Origin: Hyphomicrobiales bacterium
Lineage (GTDB): Bacteria; Pseudomonadota; Alphaproteobacteria; Rhizobiales; Aestuariivirgaceae
Direction of reading: 5' to 3'
DNA: 10,790 bases
Assembly (NCBI GenBank): GCA_026996935.1
Contig: JALWJW010000360.1
Coordinates: 1 to 10,790, forward strand
In this document: piece by piece, positions 6,150-10,790 of the stretch
Position numbering within the stretch: position 1 is the first letter of the stretch
How the letters are laid out: the number at the start of each line of letters is the position of its first letter
Translations under genes and position numbers: made by a program
Notes under the pieces: model-generated
Seen by the model: only the letters and a program-made list of their open reading frames with translations
What the model was told of the DNA's origin: nothing
Databases searched by the model: none

Positions 6150-7379
6150 TTAAGACGCTTTGGCCTGCTCAATATGATCAACAAACCGCGTAAATAAATA
6201 ATGCGAATCTTGTGGTCCTGGTGATGCCTCGGGGTGATATTGCACCGAGAACACCCGCTTGCCATCAACCGCCAAACCACAGTTTGAGCCATCAAACAAC
6301 GAAATATGTGTTTGCGAAATACCCTTTGGCAACGTATCTGCATCAACCGCAAAACCGTGGTTCATTGAGGTGATTTCCACTTTATCGGTGGTAAAATCTT
6401 TTACAGGATGATTAGCACCATGATGGCCCTGATGCATTTTCTTGGTTTTCGCACCCAGTGCCAAAGCCATAATCTGATGGCCCAGACAAATGCCAAAAAC
6501 AGGAATATCGGTTTCAATCAATTTTGCAATTTCAGGGGCAGCATAAACACCCGTTGCAGCAGGGTCTCCCGGCCCGTTCGATAAGAAAACCCCATCAGGT
6601 TTTAAGGCCAAAATATCATCACAACTTGTATTGGCAGGCACCACTGTTACTTTACAACCAAGCGTTGCCAGACAGCGCAAAATATTCCGCTTCACGCCAA
6701 AATCCACCGCCACCACATGATGTTTAGGATCGAGCAATTGGCCATACCCGGTTTCCAAATCCCATGTGGTTTCATCCCACTCATAGCTTTGCGTACAAGA
6801 AACCTCTTTGGCAAGGTCAGCCCCTTCAAGACCGGCAAAACCTTTGGCCATATCAGTAAGTTTTTCAATATCAAACTTGCCTTGTTTATTGTGAGCAATC
6901 ACCCCGTTCAAAAGGCCTTTTTCACGAATAATCACCGTCAGCGCCCGCGTATCAATGCCAGATACCGCAATAATGTTTCGCTGTTTAAGCCAGTCATCCA
7001 AATGGGCTTGAGAGCGATAATTTGAAGGCTCTGTCACATCGGCTTTAAAGATCGCGCCTTCAACACTGCACTTTGATGCCGTATTGCTGGTTTCCAAATC
7101 CTCATCATTGGTGCCGATATTACCGATATGAGGAAAAGTAAAGGTAATAATCTGCCCCGCATAAGACGGATCCGTCAATGTTTCCTGATAGCCGGTAATG
7201 GCCGTATTAAAACAAATTTCACCCACATGACTACCTGATGCCCCAACACCAAAGCCATAAAACACCGTACCATCTTCCAGAACCACTACACCCGTATATT
7301 TGGCAGCAGGCCAATCAGCCTTGGATTTGGATTTAGGTTTTTTCTTGGGAGTCGTCTTTTTTGCAACAGAATTGGCCAC
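6150..7379 (-). CDS. carA: Carbamoyl-phosphate synthase small (glutaminase) subunit CarA
   Basis: Hydrolyses glutamine and channels ammonia to CarB for carbamoyl phosphate, the precursor of arginine and pyrimidines. The N-terminal CPSase small-chain domain starts at TGVVVLEDGTVFYGFG and includes FNTAITGYQETLTDPSYAGQI and SGIDTRALT. The C-terminal class I glutamine amidotransferase domain has FLSNGPGDP (265-273), nucleophile Cys298 in GICLGHQ, and His382 and Glu384 in YHPEASPGP, so the triad is complete. The start is GTG at 7379, the first possible start after an in-frame stop just upstream; a GAGGA lies about 12 bases before it. Oddly, the first 20 residues form a lysine-rich tail (KKTTPKKKPKSKSK at 7-20) ahead of the conserved body. 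carB is not in the window. The next gene on the strand is the ClpP-like membrane protein. Confidence 0.97.
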   Translation of the reverse strand: MANSVAKKTTPKKKPKSKSKADWPAAKYTGVVVLEDGTVFYGFGVGASGSHVGEICFNTAITGYQETLTDPSYAGQIITFTFPHIGNIGTNDEDLETSNTASKCSVEGAIFKADVTEPSNYRSQAHLDDWLKQRNIIAVSGIDTRALTVIIREKGLLNGVIAHNKQGKFDIEKLTDMAKGFAGLEGADLAKEVSCTQSYEWDETTWDLETGYGQLLDPKHHVVAVDFGVKRNILRCLATLGCKVTVVPANTSCDDILALKPDGVFLSNGPGDPAATGVYAAPEIAKLIETDIPVFGICLGHQIMALALGAKTKKMHQGHHGANHPVKDFTTDKVEITSMNHGFAVDADTLPKGISQTHISLFDGSNCGLAVDGKRVFSVQYHPEASPGPQDSHYLFTRFVDHIEQAKAS

Positions 7380-7418
7380 GAGCGCTATCTATCCTCAATA
7401 AGAAAGGGAATTTCACTG

Positions 7419-7447
7419 TTCTTATTTGAGCCACCTCTCAAGGTCAA
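7419..7447 (-). promoter_or_regulatory. Candidate carA promoter (minus strand)
   Basis: On the minus strand TTGACC (7447-7442) is followed after 17 bases by TAAGAA (7424-7419). The -35 is good (5 of 6), the -10 poor (3 of 6). The spacer holds a small inverted repeat, TTGAG/CTCAA at 7426-7430 and 7437-7441. Assigned mainly because it lies in the right place, 40-70 bases before the carA GTG. Confidence 0.3.
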
Positions 7448-7464
7448 GAGCGACATCGTGTAAA

Positions 7465-7533
7465 CTGGCCGATTTGTGGGGAAAACCTTGCAAATAAATC
7501 AGGGTCCTGACCCTAAGTTGAGAAACCGGCCAG
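7465..7533. repeat. Long-range inverted repeat in the carA-yqeY divergent spacer
   Basis: CTGGCCG (7465-7471) is the exact reverse complement of CGGCCAG (7527-7533). After one mismatch the pairing continues for three A-T pairs (7473-7475 with 7523-7525). A second inverted repeat (7501-7514) is nested inside. If the two candidate promoters are right, neither transcript contains the whole element, so it would act as DNA rather than RNA. Function unknown. Confidence 0.4.
7501..7514. promoter_or_regulatory. Operator-like palindrome AGGGTC-CT-GACCCT
   Basis: Two perfect 6-bp arms around a 2-base centre, ending 3 bases before the putative yqeY -35 box. Position and symmetry fit a dimeric regulator site. 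No regulator can be named from the sequence. Confidence 0.3.
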
Positions 7534-7545
7534 ACAAAGTAAAAT
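7518..7545 (+). promoter_or_regulatory. Candidate sigma-70 promoter for yqeY
   Basis: TTGAGA at 7518-7523 (5 of 6) and TAAAAT at 7540-7545 (5 of 6), separated by 16 bases. This is one of the best promoter matches in the window. Transcription would start near 7552, leaving an untranslated leader of about 80 bases before the yqeY ATG. Confidence 0.5.
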
Positions 7546-7632
7546 CAAATCAACTCTTGCCTGATTTAGCGGTTAGGAGTATCAGTTCTGGCAATAAACA
7601 CGACTTTAAAACCACATCCAAGGTGCCAAATC

Positions 7633-8097
7633 ATGAGTGACAGCATTCGCGACCTTATCAACGCTGAAGTTAAAACAGCAATGAAAGCCAAAGACAAACG
7701 CCGTCTTTCCACATTGCGCCTTATTAGTGCTGCCTTTAAAGACCGCGACATTCAAAACCGAGGCACTGGCAAAGACGAATCTCTTGATGAGGCGGGTATG
7801 CTGGCGATTTTAGGCAAAATGGTCAAACAACGCCGCGAATCTGCCCAAACCTATAAAGACGGTGGCCGCCCTGAATTGGCTGAAGGTGAACTTGAAGAAA
7901 TCGCCATCATTGAAGAATTCATGCCCAAACAAATGAGCGAGGAAGATGCGCGCGCTGCGGTAACAGAAGTTGTTAAAGAAATTGGCGCTGAAGGCCTCAA
8001 AGACATGGGCAAAGCCATGGCCGCGGTTAAAGAAAAATATGCCGGCCAAATGGATATGTCAAAAGCCTCTGGCGTTGTGAAAGAGCTTTTGGGTTAA
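7633..8097 (+). CDS. GatB/YqeY-domain protein
   Basis: A 154-residue cytoplasmic protein that is almost entirely a GatB/YqeY domain, the helical module also found at the end of the GatB subunit of tRNA-dependent amidotransferase, where it contacts tRNA. Recognisable segments are MSDSIRDLINAEVKTAMKAK, LSTLRLISAAFKDRDIQNRG, MLAILGKMVKQRRESAQTYK, AIIEEFMPKQMSEEDARAAV and the closing GKAMAAVKEKYAGQMDMSKA. Length is typical of free-standing YqeY proteins, whose function is not established. The start is supported by AAGGTG at 7620-7625, 7 bases before the ATG. Its place between divergent carA and downstream dnaG agrees with the rhizobial arrangement, although here three genes intervene before dnaG. 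Confidence 0.93.
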   Translation: MSDSIRDLINAEVKTAMKAKDKRRLSTLRLISAAFKDRDIQNRGTGKDESLDEAGMLAILGKMVKQRRESAQTYKDGGRPELAEGELEEIAIIEEFMPKQMSEEDARAAVTEVVKEIGAEGLKDMGKAMAAVKEKYAGQMDMSKASGVVKELLG

Positions 8098-8103
8098 CTC
8101 TTA

Positions 8104-8334
8104 ATGGACAAACCTGAAATGGGCAAACCTGAGAACGATCAACTGCTGGCCGCTGAAATCATTTCAAAAAGCTGGCAGGATTGCCTTGATAAAAACATCG
8201 ACCCACAACTAATTGCCAGCACAGCCTTGACCGCTGCCCTGTCACAACTGGTTAAAACCACCGACCAACAAACTGCCATCCGCATTACCAAACGCCTGAT
8301 CAGCGCGATAGAAGACGGCAAGTTCGGCAAATAA
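8104..8334 (+). CDS. Small hypothetical protein, 76 aa
   Basis: I do not recognise this protein. It begins 6 bases after the yqeY stop in the same direction, so it is probably translated from the yqeY transcript. After a polar start (MDKPEMGKPEND) it looks like two or three amphipathic helices: LLAAEIISKSWQDCLDKNI, DPQLIASTALTAALSQLV and QTAIRITKRLISAIEDGKF. There is no signal peptide or membrane segment. No clear Shine-Dalgarno sequence precedes ATG 8104, and the second ATG at 8119 is an alternative start. Regular helix-like patterning, the tight spacing and the absence of another plausible frame support a real gene. Function unknown. Confidence 0.6.
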   Translation: MDKPEMGKPENDQLLAAEIISKSWQDCLDKNIDPQLIASTALTAALSQLVKTTDQQTAIRITKRLISAIEDGKFGK

Positions 8335-8444
8335 ATCTTGCATTTAACCGCGTATGACCGCGCACTTACACCTCCTCACTCCCCTTACACACATGCACAC
8401 ATATGGAATTCTAAATTTGATTGGGATCAAAACCCTTTGCGCCT

Positions 8445-8480
8445 GAATATGTATATTAGAAAAATCTAATATACATATTC
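8445..8480. promoter_or_regulatory. Perfect 16-4-16 AT-rich palindrome, putative operator of the YeeE/YedE pair
   Basis: GAATATGTATATTAGA (8445-8460) and TCTAATATACATATTC (8465-8480) are exact reverse complements around AAAA. The site ends 7 bases before the Shine-Dalgarno TAAGGA (8488-8493) and 21 bases before the first transporter ATG, so a protein bound here would cover the core promoter or transcription start. In other proteobacteria, similar YeeE/YedE pairs are repressed by ArsR-family sulfane-sulfur sensors (BigR/SqrR type) through AT-rich palindromes at the promoter. The match is in type and position; I did not align it to a published box. It lacks a T-run and is not a terminator. Confidence 0.7.
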
Positions 8481-8501
8481 ACAAACGTAAGGAATAAAAC
8501 A

Positions 8502-9095
8502 ATGAACGCACGATTACCCTGGCTTGCTGGCGGTGTGCTTCTGGCAATGTCATTTTTTTTAGCTGTCATGCTGGTTAAACCAATTGGTGTCTCAACCCAA
8601 TTTGTTATTGCCGATGCAATGGCCTGGAACCAGCTTGATAATTCAATCATTACAAAATCAGCAGAAACAAAATCAGGCTATGCCTCTTCAAACGCCTATC
8701 TTAATAAAAGCGGTGGTAAATACGCCAAACACGCTGCCAACCCGATGAACTACAGCTTCATCTTTGTTTTAGCAATGATGGCAGGTGCTGGCCTTTCCGC
8801 TCTTCTTTCAAAATCAAACGCCACACCACAACAAGATGCAGCCGAACGCGAAATGCCCCAAGTATGGCGCCAGCGCTTTGGTTCCTCAAAAGCCCTTCGA
8901 TATACCGCCGCATTTGGCGCTGGATTCCTGGTCTTATATGGCGCGCGAATGGCAGGCGGGTGTACCTCTGGCCATATGATGTCTGGCATCATGCAAACCT
9001 CATTAAGTGGTTACATCTTTACTTTAGGTGTGTTTGCCACAGCCATCCCTGTTGCCATGATGATGTTTAACTCAAAATCTAATGGAGCTGTATAA
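8502..9095 (+). CDS. YeeE/YedE-type sulfur transporter, first half-size subunit
   Basis: A 197-residue inner-membrane protein, about half the length of full YeeE/TsuA thiosulfate-uptake proteins. TM segments lie near residues 8-28, 84-102, 133-149 and 165-187, with a long polar loop at about 42-82. The family signature is GARMAGGCTSGHMMSG (147-162), with conserved Cys154 and His158. In characterised YeeE proteins, conserved cysteines pass thiosulfate through the membrane. The paired half-size form is known from persulfide-response operons (PmpA/PmpB type). The Shine-Dalgarno TAAGGA at 8488-8493 fits ATG 8502. The stop overlaps the next start in TAATG, so the two chains are translationally coupled and probably form one complex. 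The palindrome upstream is the likely control site. Substrate (thiosulfate, or another sulfur species) is inferred from the family. Confidence 0.88.
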   Translation: MNARLPWLAGGVLLAMSFFLAVMLVKPIGVSTQFVIADAMAWNQLDNSIITKSAETKSGYASSNAYLNKSGGKYAKHAANPMNYSFIFVLAMMAGAGLSALLSKSNATPQQDAAEREMPQVWRQRFGSSKALRYTAAFGAGFLVLYGARMAGGCTSGHMMSGIMQTSLSGYIFTLGVFATAIPVAMMMFNSKSNGAV

Positions 9096-9697
9096 TGACG
9101 ACAATTTTGCTCGCAATAGTGCTTGGCCTGTTCTTTGGCTTTGCTCTTCACCGTGTTGGCGCCACAAGCCCACACCACATTATCAATATGCTACGTCTTA
9201 AAGATTTGCGCTTGATGAAAACCATCTTGTTTGCCATTGGCCTAAGCTCTGTCGTGCTTTTCCTTGGCCTTGCTCTGGGCTTGATCAATGTCGGACACAT
9301 CTCGGTTAAATCAGCCTATGTCGGCGTTCTTATCGGTGGTGCGATCTTTGGCACAGGCTTTGCCATTGGCGGCCTTTGCCCGGGCACATCGCTCACTGCT
9401 GTTGCCACAGGGCGCAAAGATGCAATGTTCTTTGTTCTTGGCGGTCTTGTTGGTGCCTTTGCCTACATGCTGTCATTTGATTTCATCTCTCAAACATTCC
9501 TGATGGACAAAATCGCAGGCGGCAAAGTAACTTTGGCTGCAACAGGTAGCGCAAAATATGACGCATTGCTCACCTCTGTTTCTGGTACAGCAGTGGCGAT
9601 TGCCATTGGTATTGCTCTTATGGCTTTTGCCTGGTGGTTGCCTGAAGACCCGTTTTCAAAAGACAAAACACATCACAATATGGTGCCTGCTGAATAA
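9095..9697 (+). CDS. YeeE/YedE-type sulfur transporter, second half-size subunit (DUF6691-like)
   Basis: A 200-residue membrane protein and partner of the preceding gene, starting on the last base of its stop codon, with GGAG at 9084-9087 as Shine-Dalgarno sequence. TM segments lie near residues 3-20, 43-64, 75-93, 108-127 and 161-181. The half-repeat signature is FAIGGLCPGTSLTAVATGRK (89-108), with conserved Cys95 matching the GGC motif of the first subunit. The N-terminal LFFGFALHRVGATSP is typical of this second-subunit group. Together the pair would make a complete YeeE-like channel with one key cysteine on each chain. The C-terminus is polar. A strong intrinsic terminator follows 37 bases after the stop. 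Family assignment is secure; substrate is inferred. Confidence 0.87.
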   Translation: MTTILLAIVLGLFFGFALHRVGATSPHHIINMLRLKDLRLMKTILFAIGLSSVVLFLGLALGLINVGHISVKSAYVGVLIGGAIFGTGFAIGGLCPGTSLTAVATGRKDAMFFVLGGLVGAFAYMLSFDFISQTFLMDKIAGGKVTLAATGSAKYDALLTSVSGTAVAIAIGIALMAFAWWLPEDPFSKDKTHHNMVPAE

Positions 9698-9734
9698 GTC
9701 TTTTCAGTAAGTTGACCCTTTGGCACCATAACAC

Positions 9735-9768
9735 AAACCCCGATCATCCTCCTGTGGTCGGGGTTTTT
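9735..9768 (+). terminator. Intrinsic terminator after the YeeE/YedE pair
   Basis: AAACCCCGA (9735-9743) pairs perfectly with TCGGGGTTT (9758-9766). The stem extends inward by one G-U and two standard pairs around an 8-base loop, and T residues run 9764-9768. GC-rich stem plus T-run is the classic form. It should insulate dnaG from the transporter transcript. Confidence 0.9.
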
Positions 9769-9876
9769 CATTTTGCCAATTCACTTACGCAAATTCAAAA
9801 GACTCTAAACCAATTATAGTTTAAACTGTGCGCTCAAAACCAAACGACAAAGACCCTTAAAACCGTTGCGAGCACT

Positions 9877-10790
9877 ATGCGTTTTTCAGATCAATTTATG
9901 GAAGAAATCAGAAACAGAATTCCTGTTTCCACCATTGTTGGCCGCGCCGTGCAATGGGATCGCAAAAAAACCAATGCCGGGCGCGGCGATTATTGGGCTT
10001 GCTGCCCGTTTCATCACGAAAAAACCCCCTCCTTTCACGCCGATGATCGCCAGGGACGATATTATTGTTTTGGCTGCAAAGCATCTGGCGACATTTTTAA
10101 ATTCCTCACCGACAAACAAGGCTTAAGCTTTCCCGAAGCCGTGGAACAATTAGCCAGTGAAGCAAATTTAGAGCTACCACAACAAACCCCGCAAGAAATT
10201 GAACGCCAGGAAGTCCGCGCCAACCTTTATGATGTCATGGCTCTGGCGCATCAGTTTTTTGTTCAGCAATTACAAAACCCAATCGCAGCCGCTGCACGTG
10301 GCTATTTGTCAGACAGGCACCTCACCACCTCCATTCAGCAAGAATTTCAAATGGGGTTTGCACCTAATGATCGTTATGCCCTTAAAAAACATCTGACCGA
10401 AAACAAAATCCCGCTTGAGCAAATGGTTGCCGCCGGTCTGGTGATTGCCGGGCCAGACATTGCTGTGCCTTATGATCGTTTTCGCGACCGTATCATGTTC
10501 CCCATTGCCGACCCGCGCGGCAAAGTCATTGCCTTTGGCGGCCGCGCCATGAACCCGGACACACCAGCAAAATATCTAAACTCGCCAGAAACCGATTTGT
10601 TCCATAAATCAGCCGTTTTATATAATCTCCATAAAGCGCGACAATCTGCCTATGACCAATCGTCAATTATTGCAGTTGAAGGATATATGGACGTTATCGC
10701 ACTGGCCCGCGCCGGCATTGCCAATGCTGTTGCCCCCCTTGGTACGGCTCTCACCGATCAGCAATTACACATGATGTGGCGCATTGCACC
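9877..10790 (+). CDS. dnaG: DNA primase DnaG, N-terminal part (3' end outside window)
   Basis: Makes the RNA primers for chromosomal replication. From ATG 9877 the frame stays open to the window edge, 304 residues, roughly half of a normal primase. The N-terminal CHC2 zinc-binding domain is intact: Cys43 and His46 in CCPFHHEKTPSF, then Cys64 and Cys67 in YYCFGCKASGDIF. The catalytic core contains VPYDRFRDRIMFPI and GKVIAFGGRA, then KYLNSPETDLFHKSAVLYNL. It ends with the start of the TOPRIM fold, AVEGYMDVIAL, where Glu268 is the metal-binding glutamate. The start MRFSDQFMEEIRNRIPVS agrees with alphaproteobacterial primases; ATG 9898 is an in-frame alternative. The Shine-Dalgarno sequence is weak. 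The 108 bases between the terminator and the start hold a -10-like TATAGT (9815-9820) overlapping a perfect 10-bp palindrome AGTTTAAACT (9818-9827), a possible promoter region. Confidence 0.97.
   Translation, partial: MRFSDQFMEEIRNRIPVSTIVGRAVQWDRKKTNAGRGDYWACCPFHHEKTPSFHADDRQGRYYCFGCKASGDIFKFLTDKQGLSFPEAVEQLASEANLELPQQTPQEIERQEVRANLYDVMALAHQFFVQQLQNPIAAAARGYLSDRHLTTSIQQEFQMGFAPNDRYALKKHLTENKIPLEQMVAAGLVIAGPDIAVPYDRFRDRIMFPIADPRGKVIAFGGRAMNPDTPAKYLNSPETDLFHKSAVLYNLHKARQSAYDQSSIIAVEGYMDVIALARAGIANAVAPLGTALTDQQLHMMWRIA

Noticed and set aside
7810..8049. Phe-rich minus-strand open frame opposite yqeY
   Set aside because: Its composition simply mirrors the lysine- and glutamate-rich yqeY codons; there is no start signal or family match.

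Overview
The window looks like chromosomal DNA from an alphaproteobacterium, most likely a Hyphomicrobiales (Rhizobiales) relative with fairly balanced base composition. The main evidence is the housekeeping block carA (minus strand), yqeY and dnaG (both plus strand), an order I know from rhizobia-type genomes, plus the sequence character of the LysR, CarA and DnaG proteins. No tRNA, rRNA, CRISPR array, transposase or phage gene is visible. Both ends cut through genes: a LysR-type regulator on the left and dnaG on the right.

Left region (1-5129, all plus strand). A partial LysR regulator is followed by a molybdate ABC transport locus. It encodes the periplasmic binding protein (modA), the permease (modB) and the ATPase (modC). 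A TetA-like major facilitator superfamily (MFS) exporter gene sits between modA and modB. modB and modC overlap by 4 bases and are surely co-translated. No ModE regulator is present. Instead, modA is preceded by a promoter-like pair, a leader of about 130 nt that can be closed by a 10-bp stem, and an intrinsic-terminator-like hairpin that contains the likely modA start codon. This is the layout of a transcription-attenuating riboswitch, and it is the most interesting unexplained element here.

Middle region (5046-7379, minus strand). carA, the glutaminase subunit of carbamoyl-phosphate synthase, carries an unusual lysine-rich N-terminal tail. It is followed 30 bases later by a three-TM protein with a ClpP/SppA-like serine-protease-fold domain. 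The 3' end of that gene overlaps the 3' end of modC by 84 bp in convergent orientation. The 253-bp gap between carA and the divergent yqeY holds candidate promoters and nested inverted repeats.

Right region (7633-10790, plus strand). yqeY (a GatB/YqeY-domain protein) is followed closely by an unrecognised 76-residue protein. Next comes a compact two-gene YeeE/YedE-type sulfur-transport cassette. It has its own 16+4+16 bp perfect palindrome just upstream and a strong intrinsic terminator just downstream. The palindrome resembles in type the operators of sulfane-sulfur-sensing ArsR-family repressors (BigR/SqrR type), but no repressor or persulfide dioxygenase gene lies in the window. The cassette separates yqeY from dnaG (primase), which runs off the right edge.
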